Shown here piece by piece: positions 1-8,582 of a stretch of DNA of 46,298 bases (its first letter is position 1; the number at the start of each line of letters is the position of its first letter). The DNA is taken from positions 1 to 46,298 of the IMG/VR virus record IMGVR_UViG_3300023116_000082. One strand, 5' to 3'. This stretch comes from a virus. The translations under genes and the position numbers were made by a program. Below the pieces are notes generated by a model that saw only the letters and a list, made by a program, of their open reading frames with translations, had not been told where the DNA came from and ran no database searches.

Positions 1-739
1 TTGTACCTGCAACTGCTGTTGCTAATACAGTAGTAGTACCAGATGTGGAACCATTAAAGATAACATCATCAACAGAAGGTGAATCTAATGTTGGTGTTGA
101 TGCAAATACGAGAGCACCGCTACCAGTTTCATCACTAATTACGCCAGCAAGTTGTGCCGATGTTGTGGCAGCAAAGAAACTTAAGTTTGAAGAAGATGTT
201 GCTACTGAGGAATCGATAGCAATTGTAAGAGTATCAGTAGCAGTTACAGTTGCATCAATACCAGTGCTTCCTGTTACTGTTAGGGTATTTCCAGATGTAA
301 TTGCTTCAGTTGTTGATCCATCACTAATATTCCAACCAGTATATCCAGCAGTCTGTGATACCCAAGAAGTATTTCCAGAACCATCTGTCTGTAGAACAAA
401 TCCACTTGTTCCATCATCAGCTGGTAAAGTAAAGTTATATGATGTAGTTACTGTTGCTGGAACATCAATAGTAACTGAATTTTGGCTCGCCTGAGCGTCT
501 TTGATTGTAACACTACCAACAGAAGTAGATGCTACTGAAGCAGTTAAAAATTCATCCGTTCTTGCAGTATAAGTAGCACCGCCAACATGAACGAAGGCAC
601 TTCCTTGAGAACCCACCGTACCGGAGGTGGAGAAATACATATTGGAATTAGTTGTATCTACAAATGGTTCTCCAGCCAAACCAATTGCTCCAGATGGGGC
701 TGCTGTACCCCTACGAATTTGTAAACGTGGTGCTGCCAT
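1..739 (-). CDS. Tail fibre-like structural protein, N-terminal part (runs off left edge)
   Basis: An open frame starts at the ATG at 739 and continues in phase to the window edge, giving about 246 residues with no stop. The first residues (MAAPRLQIRRGTAAPSG, then LAGEPFVDT) match the short N-terminal motif 'LQ.RRG....G...L..GEP..DT' found on many phage tail fibres and receptor-binding proteins, similar to the N-terminal domain of the Bordetella phage Mtd protein. It continues as a Ser/Thr/Gly/Ala-rich beta region with the common fibre motif 'TLPADDGTSGFVLQTDGSGN' at about residues 105-124 and 'GSGALVFASTPTLDSP'. The composition fits a trimeric fibre shaft. A CTAAATA late promoter lies 33 bases upstream. 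The receptor-binding end is outside the window, so the exact fibre type is inferred. Confidence 0.85.
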   Translation of the reverse strand, partial: MAAPRLQIRRGTAAPSGAIGLAGEPFVDTTNSNMYFSTSGTVGSQGSAFVHVGGATYTARTDEFLTASVASTSVGSVTIKDAQASQNSVTIDVPATVTTSYNFTLPADDGTSGFVLQTDGSGNTSWVSQTAGYTGWNISDGSTTEAITSGNTLTVTGSTGIDATVTATDTLTIAIDSSVATSSSNLSFFAATTSAQLAGVISDETGSGALVFASTPTLDSPSVDDVIFNGSTSGTTTVLATAVAGT

Positions 740-771
740 CTACTTGACCCTATAGACAATACTTCTAGTAC

Positions 772-778
772 TATTTAG
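772..778 (-). promoter_or_regulatory. T4-type late promoter, CTAAATA
   Basis: CTAAATA on the minus strand overlaps the stop codon of the 91-aa gene and lies 33 bases before the fibre ATG at 739. It matches the late-promoter variant of T4-like cyanophages, recognised in T4 by gp55 with gp33 and the sliding clamp. No sigma70 -35 element is visible. Confidence 0.65.
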
Positions 779-1050
779 TAAGTTCCGTAGTCTATAGCAT
801 CATCATCCACCCCATCAGCACGATCTACCACTTCAAATGTTGGTACATATTCGTGCTTTTGTGTAGTAGCATTCCAAATTAGAACATAATTATCTGCTCT
901 ATTTGTTGCATCCACATCATCTAGATTTGCTAGATTTGCTTCTAGTATGCTAGGGGCATCATCAACTTCAACAATTTTTTTCCTTTCTGTTCTAGGGAAT
1001 GTTACATTATACTTGCTAGTACTACTGAGTGTGACTTGATACTTACTCAT
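775..1050 (-). CDS. Small conserved phage structural-region protein, 91 aa
   Basis: No function is recognised. The protein has a short beta-rich N-terminus (MSKYQVTLSSTSKYNVTF), a middle segment with 'ANLDDVDATNRADNYVLIWN' and an acidic C-terminus (VVDRADGVDDDAIDYGTY). The 'LDDVD...DNYVLIWN..T.KHEYVP' phrase resembles linker or collar phrases of phage fibre proteins ('L.DVD.t...dg.vL.wd..t..w.p'), suggesting a fibre- or baseplate-associated peptide. The start is supported by an AGGAG a few bases upstream and by the ATGA overlap with the 123-aa gene. The stop overlaps the promoter of the downstream fibre gene. The gene is probably real because frame and coupling are tight; the role is inferred from position. 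Confidence 0.7.
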   Translation of the reverse strand: MSKYQVTLSSTSKYNVTFPRTERKKIVEVDDAPSILEANLANLDDVDATNRADNYVLIWNATTQKHEYVPTFEVVDRADGVDDDAIDYGTY

Positions 1051-1418
1051 AGAACTCCTGGATTAACAGTTAGAACTCCTTCAAATACTTTATCTTTTGA
1101 ACCCCCACCTGATGTGATGAACACATTGTAGACATAACGACCAGCCTTCAAACTTGCTGTTGATGGTTGGTTTGTTCCTACAACTGTGATGTTTCTAGAT
1201 AAAGACAAAGCAATCAGTCCCTGAGTTGGATTTGCACCAGACCCAGAGACATCAAAACTATACTTTGGTTTGCTTGAGGTAAAACTTCTAGCGAAGTATG
1301 CCTCAATGGTATAGGAAGACAAATCAATGTAATCCCCGTTCTCATCACGGAGATTAAACTCTACACTAAAATCTGTTCCCTGTTCTACGGTCAGATTAAT
1401 TGGTACTGCAGTTGCCAT
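1047..1418 (-). CDS. Predicted beta-sandwich virion protein, 123 aa (BppU N-domain-like)
   Basis: The pattern 'VEQGTDFSVEFNLRDENGDY', then 'IDLSSYTIEAYFARSF', then 'GLIALSLSR...LKAGRYVYNVFIT...VFEGVLTVNPGV' is that of small Ig-like phage modules. These occur on baseplate or fibre-adaptor proteins such as the BppU N-terminal domain: a charged 'D..G..idL' strand, a Ser/Thr strand pair, and a closing 'G.Y.Ydv.......v..G.l.V.p' hairpin. The family link is by pattern only. It lies at the start of a new late unit with CTAAATA 23 bases upstream, and overlaps the next gene by ATGA. A peripheral baseplate or fibre-attachment role is likely but unproven. Confidence 0.72.
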   Translation of the reverse strand: MATAVPINLTVEQGTDFSVEFNLRDENGDYIDLSSYTIEAYFARSFTSSKPKYSFDVSGSGANPTQGLIALSLSRNITVVGTNQPSTASLKAGRYVYNVFITSGGGSKDKVFEGVLTVNPGVL

Positions 1419-1427
1419 AGAAAATAT

Positions 1428-1454
1428 ACCCTTCCCAAACTATTTAGGAAGGGT
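1428..1454 (-). terminator. Hairpin terminator with a late promoter in its loop
   Basis: On the minus strand ACCCTTCC pairs perfectly with GGAAGGGT around an 11-base loop (TAAATAGTTTG), followed by the T-rich TATATTTTC. It lies just after the stop of the coiled-coil gene at 1460 and before the ATG at 1418. It should terminate or weaken transcription arriving from the giant-protein operon. The loop also carries the CTAAATA late promoter. Confidence 0.7.
1441..1447 (-). promoter_or_regulatory. T4-type late promoter, CTAAATA, inside hairpin
   Basis: CTAAATA starts at the last base of the left stem arm and fills half of the loop of the 1428-1454 hairpin. Using T4 late-promoter spacing (last A of the box near -6), transcription would start at about 1435, the first base of the right arm. 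The leader to the ATG at 1418 would be about 17 bases and would contain GGAAGGG as a possible ribosome-binding site. Confidence 0.65.
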
Positions 1455-1459
1455 GGATA

Positions 1460-1660
1460 TTACTCTGCTGCTTCTGCCGCTGGCACTGAAGCTTCAGGTT
1501 CTGGAACCTTACCTTCCAACAAATCTAGAGTTTCCATGCCACCTACAAGTTTCGCCTTGTACTCTTTGGCGCGTTCTAGATCACTTTCGATACCTAGAAT
1601 TGTATCATTAATTTTTTTTAGTTGCGCCTCAAAATTTTCACGCAATTTAGATGTTTCCAT
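1460..1660 (-). CDS. Small coiled-coil protein, 66 aa
   Basis: The preferred start is the ATG at 1660 (METSKLRENFEAQLKKIND), 7 bases after the stop of the 2302-aa gene. An in-frame TTG at 1696 would overlap that gene and is less likely. Residues about 5-45 form a strong amphipathic, charged helix (L/I at heptad-like spacing: LRENFEAQLKKINDTILGIE and on), consistent with a coiled coil. The C-terminus is Pro/Ala/Glu-rich (EGKVPEPEASVPAAEAAE). No catalytic motif is seen. As the last gene before a terminator in the giant-protein operon it may be a chaperone, linker or minor virion component; the function is unknown. Confidence 0.65.
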   Translation of the reverse strand: METSKLRENFEAQLKKINDTILGIESDLERAKEYKAKLVGGMETLDLLEGKVPEPEASVPAAEAAE

Positions 1661-1667
1661 AGTTTTA

Positions 1668-4600
1668 TCAAGCAATTTTAAATAACCATTCAGCAAATGT
1701 TTTGCCTAGAATTCTACCGAACTCACTGGTATATTTAGGAAAGACAGAAACACTATTTGGTCGAGCAAACCCTACATACTCATTAGTGAAAGTGGTGACA
1801 TTATTAAATCCGGTAGATAAAGTAATTACACTTCCTGCTATATTGTTAATGGTAGCACCAGGAGCAATACCCTCACCATAAACACCAACTGTATCAGCAC
1901 CTAAACTACCAACTAGAGCAGTTAAATCACTAAAGTCTTGCCCACCAGCGATAGTAATTGTGTTTTGATTTACCGTTCCACTACAAAGTAATGGGAATCC
2001 TAACTGGAAGAATATAGCACCACCAGTTTCTCTAGCAAGACTTACATGGTCCCAACCAACAACATCAGCAGTAAGTTGCAACTGACCTGATATAGCAGTT
2101 GGGTCTAAAATATAATCTTCTGCACTTGGTTGAGTTGCCGGATTAACACCATCAGGAGTAAATTCTGTTGTGAGTGGACTAACTGTTGCGCTACTAACAG
2201 TAGGATTTTCATCTGGATATATTTTAAGTGTTTGATTCGTAAATGGAACAAGTAAATCACTATCTACACCAATCACATAACCATCTACTCCTCCTATACT
2301 GTATGGAGTTACATCGATAATCAGTGTTCCAGCAGAGAATACATTTCCTGAACCACCATCAGTTTCAATTTCAGCACCTACTTGAGGGATGCCTCCTGTT
2401 ACATCTCTTACCCTAACACTTCTACCTCCAGCTTGGTTATCTTCAAATGTAAAAGTGTTTGCTGAGTTCAATGCTTGTGTATGTACTTTATCAACCACAG
2501 CAAAAGCTTTAATTCCTGGATTATTTGGATCATCCCAAGAGACAACTTTCAAAACTTTAGCATTTGTTCCTATTCCGGTTCCACTAACAGTTTGTCCGGC
2601 AACTACATTATCTGCCCCTGGGAAAGTTCCTGTGTTTGCTAAAGCAATAGCACCATATTCTTGTTGCCCACCAGGAACTGTAATAGGTACACCAGCTTGG
2701 AATAAACATTGAGTGTTTCCTCCACCAATATTAGCAGTAAGATTTTGACTAATTTCTATAAGTCCCTGACTAGCTAAAAGTGTAGTATCTGTTATATAAC
2801 TTCCCACTGGTATTGCGGAAAGGTTATTGCTGGGATCAACTAACATACCTTCGATGAGGTCTCCATCAAATCCTGTGCGATTATTTCTTGCTCTTATTTC
2901 TATAATATTAGTACCGCTAGTTCCATTAATTGCTTTGGATACTTGGTTGTGATCTGTAGTACCACTAATAATATCTTTTGTAAAAGTATCATTTGTTGTA
3001 TCAGCAATACCAGAAATAGCAGGCAATGAATATGTAAAACTAGTTGGTGAAACAACGAATGCTAAAGTTTGGATACCATTATAGTCATTGGAAGATACGC
3101 CATTAATTCTTATTGTGTCTCCAGCAACAAGTCCATGTGGAGTTAAACCACTCACATCAATTCTTGCCTCTTCTGTGGATCTATTATAAGTAGCACCAAC
3201 AATGCTTAGTGTAAATGAGATTGGACTACCAGAGCGTTGATTGGAAATTTGTAATCTTATTTGAGTAGCTTCCCCACCAGTTCTTTCATCATCAGTTGTT
3301 ACCAAATAATATGCTTCATCTGGTTGAACCCCAGGAAATCCCTTAAGACCACTAAATTTAATTAAATTAGTAGCAACAGTTCCATCAAGATCTGTAAATG
3401 TGTCAAAATCACCGGTTCCAACATCAACAAATTTTTCTAGTCTTCCTAGTCCATCACCACCATCAGTAATGTCGCTGGTATCTCTTGGATCTCCACCTGG
3501 AGCGGTACTATAATTAGTCTCATCTCTTCCAGCAGAATATACTTTATATCTGAATACTGTGCTACTTAATCTGAGACTGACTTCGTTATACTCATTAGTT
3601 CCTGGTATGTACTCTTGCTCTCTTGTCGCGGTTAAACCAACCCCACCAACTTGATTGTTTCCATCAAATATCATATCAAAATAATTTCCTGGCCACAGTC
3701 CGTGATCTACATTAGTGGTAACTTCAAATTCTAAAGTTTCTGGAAGATAATCTATATTTGTAAATACAACCGGATTTATATTATTTTTGCCCCTAGCAAT
3801 AATCGCTAATTGGTTTGAGTTGGTGATATAAAAATCATGCTTAGGTCCATCAGTAACTTCATTACCGTCATTAGAAATTTGTTTAAAGTTAATATCTCTA
3901 ACTAAAAAATCTCTAGTTTTATCTGGTTCAATAAATTCACCTGGAACTGGATCTAAATTATCATCAACTAAAGGAACATTAACATTTGATGTATTAACAA
4001 ATACAATTCTAAAGAAATCTTTTGTGTATACTCCACCAAGAACTTTAGCAAATGGATTTGTAACTTGTCCAGTTCCGGGAATGTGATTACCTAAGTTTCC
4101 TGATGGGAATGGACTTAGGTCATAAGTGAATTGATTTGACGCAGTAACAGTAATTTCAACATTACCCACATTTAATTCTTCGCCACCAACTCTTGTAAAA
4201 TTCATTCCTGAAATTTGTACGTTCTCACCACTAGTAAATTTGTGATCTGTTGAGGTAGTTACAGTAACAGTTGGTGATGCATATGAAACTGAATCAATAA
4301 AAACAATTTTTGGATAAGATGGATTATTTGGAGTTACATTAATATTTAAAAATAGTTCATTTTTAAATGAAGCAAAAGTATCGTTAACAACATCTGGTGA
4401 TACATTGAAGATTGTACCACCACTAATATATGTTCCTGGATCAACTGCTTGATCAAATTTTAATGTACTGCCATCTATAATTTCAGCAACTTTTCTCCCA
4501 TTAAAACTACCTGCAGATGTAGTTGCCACTACACCTTCTACCAAAATATCAACTGTAGTTCTACCTAACGCTGGTACAAATCCATGTGGATCTACAGTTT

Positions 4601-7600
4601 CTACCAATACATTAGAGTTGTCAATAATTTCAGTTATCTTGATAACACAATCGTTTTCTGTTCTTTGAATTTCGTAAATAGCATTTGTAGTTCCCCCGGT
4701 AATTTCTCCAAGGTCTCCAATTTCATAACCATCTCCGGGAGTGTTGATTGATAAAGTATTGATATCAATAGAACCACCAGGAGTAGTTTCGAAGTCAAAT
4801 GTTAGTGTACCATCTCCACTTCCGGTAAGAACTGTTGTGGATTGATTTGTAAATACTGAATCTGGAGTATATCCAGCACCGGTATTAGCAACTGGGTCAA
4901 TAGCAGTAATTTCATATGTAGCAGTTCCACCATCAATTGTTCCGGTGTCGCCAACTTCATATGAACTACCACCGTTATTAACTGTAAGGCCACTATTAAT
5001 AATTCCACTTGCATCTGTAGTAAAATTAAAAGATAATGTACCATCTCCGTTATTGTTAAATAAATCTGGAGTAGTCGCTACGTCAGTCAAAGATGATGAT
5101 GGAGTATATCCTGTTCCTGGGTCAGTCAAGGTTGCTGATATAACTTTGTCTGATGTCAAAGCAAACGTAGGAATCCTGGAACCTCCTAACAAGTATCCTC
5201 CAATTACTATGGATTCAGTTACTTGGAAATTTGAACCGGGATCTGTAAGTACAACATTATACAAACCGATTGGGGTTGGTGTAATTTCAAATGACGCATC
5301 CTCTCCCTCAAAATTTCCATCTGCATTAATAATATTAAATGGTCCTCCCGTACCAACTGACTGACCGGTAACTAAAAACCCTTCCTGGGAAATTTCTGTA
5401 TCTCTAGTCCAAACAGCAGTGCTGATACTTGCCGGTAAGTTGAAAACTTCTACTGGAGTTAAAATATCACCTTTACCATATCCATAACCAGAAAATGTAA
5501 TTGAAGCATCAGAAGTTGCTGGAACTAATCCAGCACCAATAGCAGCTTCAGCATTGATGTCTTTAAAATTATTGGAAGGTTTTACGAAAACATTTAATCT
5601 TCTGAAGTCATTGGGGAAACAGAATGCAACTTCAGAACCGGTTATGGCACCAACTAGAGGTTTAGATAAAGTAAGTGTATATTGTCCTCCAGTCTCAGTG
5701 ATAGTATTTACTTCTACCTGAGTCTTAGATGACAAAATAGATGGATTTGTCCAGTTGTCTCCAAGTGTGAAGAAGTTATCTGAAGATGGTGTGGTTATAA
5801 CTTCAAGAGTCCAATTCAAACCTGCGTAAGTTGAATCGTCAATTGATTTTATTAAGAACGTCGCCTCATTCCCTACACCCACAGTACCACCCGGAGCAGC
5901 GTCAATGGTTCCAGTATCTCCTGGTTGATATCCACTTCCTCTATCAACGATTGTTGCATTGGTAATGACTCCCGCTACAACTTGAATACTAAATTTCAAA
6001 CCAGTTCCAGTTCCACTGGTGTTTGTGGTTGTAACATTACTGGCAGAGAAAGTGTCTTCGCCAGTACCATCATCATAAGTAGAACCACCATTTGTTAATA
6101 GAGTAAAATCTCTACCATCAGCACCATTCCCTTCAAAAATTTCTAAAGTATCAACAACAATTTCAGTTGAACTATTTGTTGCAATAACATTTGCAGTATA
6201 TTCAATTGGATATAAAACAATTGGAAATTCTGTTCTTGGAGTTACTTCTGTTGTCCCAGGATCTAGTAAATCATTGGGAGTAGTCTCTGCATCTCTAACA
6301 GTAATAAATTCATTACTACCAACGTTAGTAGTTTTTATTCTAAATTTAATATCATCTAATCCAACTAGAGGATAAGCAAAATATGGAATGTTGGATCCTT
6401 CTGGCAATAGAGAGAAGAAATCGCCAACAGGATACATCGAGAAAAATTGTAAAGTTCCTGTGCTCTCAGTAACTCCAATAGTAACTAATATTTCTTTCCT
6501 ATCAAATCCAACACCGGGTGGTTGGGATAAAGTAAATCCATCTCCAGTAGCGACAACACTTCTACTATCATTTAATGTTGTCGAATCAACGTATTCAAAT
6601 GTTGATTTTCTATAAAATCCTACAGGTACTGTGAGTAAAGTAGTAATGTTTAAAATATAACCACATTCGTCATAATCAGTAACGTTAGATAAAGTTCCAA
6701 CATCATCAGGGAATGGAAAATAAAATTGATTATCACTAATTACTACAACATCTCTAAGACCATTAACATCAAATGGAGCATTTGTATTATTTTTAAATCT
6801 AATTCTTAACGCATCATTTGGAGAACCGAGAGCATGGTCGTAGTATGTTTGTACAACAACACTACCCGATGGAACTACAACCGTATTAATTGTCTGACCA
6901 ACAGTTTCATAAAAAATATTTTCTACTGGAACTCCAACTCTTACACTGGTAACTTCACCTTTGATGGGAATAAATCCTCTAGGATCTCCTGAAATTCCAT
7001 CAGTAGTATCTTGTCTAAATGTTTGAATTTCATTCTGACAACCGTTTGATAATGAACCACCAATAACACCAATCCAATATCCACCAGCTTGATTTAAATA
7101 ATCTATGGTTTCACTAACCGTATATGCTGGTGTAGATGTTCCCCTCTTTGGTCCACCACCGCCACCAGTGTCCCCTTGAGAATCAGTTGCTGAAATATAA
7201 AGGAGTGCTGACCTACCAACAGGACTATAGTCTCCAGCAAGTCCGGTTGATCTATTAAATCCAAGAGTTTTAATTAAGTTATTGAAAGTATCTTCAGTAG
7301 CAAATGCTGGGTCCGAACCAATTAATTGTAAGGTAGTTCCTGATCCTACTGTACCACCTTCGTATAATGTTTGGAATCCATCAGGATTTACATTCTGTGT
7401 CCAACCGTTAAATGTTCCATCTTGTGTATATGAAGACCAAAAATATTTTAATCTGGTATCACCATACACATAATAATTAATTGGAGTCTTAACTGTAATT
7501 GATTCTGTTACCACTCCGGCATCAATAAACATCTGAGCAGAACCTGGAGCAGCAACTGCACCAACTGGAACAACAACATCTGTTTGTGAATCTAGTAATT

Positions 7601-8576
7601 CAAATGTCAGTGTTCCCCCACCAACAGTAGTTGTAAAATTATTAGAAACATTTACATCACCTGTGACGCTATTGTATGATATGACAATAGTTCCTGCAGG
7701 GACTCCAGTTCCAGTAACTTCTTGCCCAGAACGAATAGATCCGGATAAAACTCCAGTAACATTAACAACAGATGTTCCGGAATTGTATGAAACTGGAGAA
7801 GCAACACCACGAAGTGTTTCAATTAAAATTAATTCGTTAGTAATTTTATATAATTTTCCTGTATAAGAAACAGTACTACCGTTTAGTGGATCTGATGTTG
7901 TTGTATATGTAATTGAGGTTGATGTTACCGCATCTAAACTATATGTTCCGTTTAAAGATGTTGCACCGCCTGAATTAAGGGCATTACCAAAAATTACAAC
8001 CCTATCACCATCATTAAAATTATTACCTGTACTGGTCTGTGGTGAATATTCTTGGAGGTCTTCTCTAAAGTCAGTATCTAATACAACAGTCCATGTACCA
8101 TTCAAATTATCTGTAATACTGTTAACAGCATCAATTTGGATATCTTTTTCTCTTACAACACTGTATATTCTATATTGTTTTCCGCTTGATGGTGGTTGCA
8201 AAGAACCAAATGGTTCTAAGTTAGATTCGAATTCAATCAAATCTCCACTATTAAAAGTGCCGTTGGTGGGATCAATAGGAGATGAAAATGTGACCCTAAC
8301 AAAATTTTGCCTAACAATACGTTGACCCTCACTCATAGTAGTGAAAGCAAACCTATTTGATTGGACAATATTGAAACCATCAGTGTCTACTACGCCAATA
8401 TTGTTTTCGATTAGAGCATCATTAAAACTAGTAACAACTGTATTATCCGCTAAGTATCCTTGAAACGGTTCAGTTCCGACAGCATCATCTGTAGCAAAAA
8501 TTGCATTAACTTTTAAAGCACCCCTAAGATTAAAATTGGGGTTCTTATTGCGTAAAAAATTAACTGGTACTGCCAT
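1668..8576 (-). CDS. Giant virion structural protein, 2302 aa, with GSGY repeats
   Basis: The N-terminus (MAVPVNFLRNKNPNFNLRGA) and the C-terminus (FPKYTSEFGRILGKTFAEWL) look like conserved structural ends around a very long beta-rich body. The body is Gly/Thr/Ser/Asn/Asp-rich with almost no Cys. It holds repeated 'GSGYxxGDxGTIxGG' modules (for example GSGYQPGDTGTI, GSSYEVGDTGTIDGG, GDGYEIGDLGEITGG) and 'TV.GTGVPAGT.I' hairpin phrases, typical of phage fibre or adhesin shafts. There is no signal peptide, membrane segment or enzymatic motif. The ATG follows the stop of the 2918-aa gene by 6 bases, with no obvious Shine-Dalgarno, so re-initiation or coupling is likely. The position after gp8 in the wedge cluster suggests a peripheral baseplate or tail-fibre component. 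It is not recognisably T4 gp9, gp10, gp11 or gp12. Confidence 0.85.
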   Translation of the reverse strand: MAVPVNFLRNKNPNFNLRGALKVNAIFATDDAVGTEPFQGYLADNTVVTSFNDALIENNIGVVDTDGFNIVQSNRFAFTTMSEGQRIVRQNFVRVTFSSPIDPTNGTFNSGDLIEFESNLEPFGSLQPPSSGKQYRIYSVVREKDIQIDAVNSITDNLNGTWTVVLDTDFREDLQEYSPQTSTGNNFNDGDRVVIFGNALNSGGATSLNGTYSLDAVTSTSITYTTTSDPLNGSTVSYTGKLYKITNELILIETLRGVASPVSYNSGTSVVNVTGVLSGSIRSGQEVTGTGVPAGTIVISYNSVTGDVNVSNNFTTTVGGGTLTFELLDSQTDVVVPVGAVAAPGSAQMFIDAGVVTESITVKTPINYYVYGDTRLKYFWSSYTQDGTFNGWTQNVNPDGFQTLYEGGTVGSGTTLQLIGSDPAFATEDTFNNLIKTLGFNRSTGLAGDYSPVGRSALLYISATDSQGDTGGGGGPKRGTSTPAYTVSETIDYLNQAGGYWIGVIGGSLSNGCQNEIQTFRQDTTDGISGDPRGFIPIKGEVTSVRVGVPVENIFYETVGQTINTVVVPSGSVVVQTYYDHALGSPNDALRIRFKNNTNAPFDVNGLRDVVVISDNQFYFPFPDDVGTLSNVTDYDECGYILNITTLLTVPVGFYRKSTFEYVDSTTLNDSRSVVATGDGFTLSQPPGVGFDRKEILVTIGVTESTGTLQFFSMYPVGDFFSLLPEGSNIPYFAYPLVGLDDIKFRIKTTNVGSNEFITVRDAETTPNDLLDPGTTEVTPRTEFPIVLYPIEYTANVIATNSSTEIVVDTLEIFEGNGADGRDFTLLTNGGSTYDDGTGEDTFSASNVTTTNTSGTGTGLKFSIQVVAGVITNATIVDRGSGYQPGDTGTIDAAPGGTVGVGNEATFLIKSIDDSTYAGLNWTLEVITTPSSDNFFTLGDNWTNPSILSSKTQVEVNTITETGGQYTLTLSKPLVGAITGSEVAFCFPNDFRRLNVFVKPSNNFKDINAEAAIGAGLVPATSDASITFSGYGYGKGDILTPVEVFNLPASISTAVWTRDTEISQEGFLVTGQSVGTGGPFNIINADGNFEGEDASFEITPTPIGLYNVVLTDPGSNFQVTESIVIGGYLLGGSRIPTFALTSDKVISATLTDPGTGYTPSSSLTDVATTPDLFNNNGDGTLSFNFTTDASGIINSGLTVNNGGSSYEVGDTGTIDGGTATYEITAIDPVANTGAGYTPDSVFTNQSTTVLTGSGDGTLTFDFETTPGGSIDINTLSINTPGDGYEIGDLGEITGGTTNAIYEIQRTENDCVIKITEIIDNSNVLVETVDPHGFVPALGRTTVDILVEGVVATTSAGSFNGRKVAEIIDGSTLKFDQAVDPGTYISGGTIFNVSPDVVNDTFASFKNELFLNINVTPNNPSYPKIVFIDSVSYASPTVTVTTSTDHKFTSGENVQISGMNFTRVGGEELNVGNVEITVTASNQFTYDLSPFPSGNLGNHIPGTGQVTNPFAKVLGGVYTKDFFRIVFVNTSNVNVPLVDDNLDPVPGEFIEPDKTRDFLVRDINFKQISNDGNEVTDGPKHDFYITNSNQLAIIARGKNNINPVVFTNIDYLPETLEFEVTTNVDHGLWPGNYFDMIFDGNNQVGGVGLTATREQEYIPGTNEYNEVSLRLSSTVFRYKVYSAGRDETNYSTAPGGDPRDTSDITDGGDGLGRLEKFVDVGTGDFDTFTDLDGTVATNLIKFSGLKGFPGVQPDEAYYLVTTDDERTGGEATQIRLQISNQRSGSPISFTLSIVGATYNRSTEEARIDVSGLTPHGLVAGDTIRINGVSSNDYNGIQTLAFVVSPTSFTYSLPAISGIADTTNDTFTKDIISGTTDHNQVSKAINGTSGTNIIEIRARNNRTGFDGDLIEGMLVDPSNNLSAIPVGSYITDTTLLASQGLIEISQNLTANIGGGNTQCLFQAGVPITVPGGQQEYGAIALANTGTFPGADNVVAGQTVSGTGIGTNAKVLKVVSWDDPNNPGIKAFAVVDKVHTQALNSANTFTFEDNQAGGRSVRVRDVTGGIPQVGAEIETDGGSGNVFSAGTLIIDVTPYSIGGVDGYVIGVDSDLLVPFTNQTLKIYPDENPTVSSATVSPLTTEFTPDGVNPATQPSAEDYILDPTAISGQLQLTADVVGWDHVSLARETGGAIFFQLGFPLLCSGTVNQNTITIAGGQDFSDLTALVGSLGADTVGVYGEGIAPGATINNIAGSVITLSTGFNNVTTFTNEYVGFARPNSVSVFPKYTSEFGRILGKTFAEWLFKIA
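4690..5115 (-). repeat. Tandem GxGY/GD module pair inside the 2302-aa protein
   Basis: Two consecutive units of about 75-80 residues share one order: 'G.GYTP.S...', 'G.GDGTL.F.F.T...G', 'L..N..G..YE.GD.G.I.GGT'. The first runs GTGYTPSSSLTD to GSSYEVGDTGTIDGG and the second GAGYTPDSVFTN to GDGYEIGDLGEITGG. They are diverged copies at protein level, consistent with old internal duplication. Boundaries are approximate. Confidence 0.7.
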
Positions 8577-8582
8577 TGTATA

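Noticed and set aside
45-494. Plus-strand open frame of 149 codons
   Set aside because: It is antisense to the tail-fibre gene, whose protein has clear family motifs; the plus-strand product is Val/Pro/Ser-rich without any motif, as expected for a shadow of a repetitive gene.
1661-1696. TTG start at 1696 for the coiled-coil gene
   Set aside because: It would overlap the 2302-aa gene by 29 bases and adds an unconvincing N-terminus; the ATG at 1660 after the stop is more likely.
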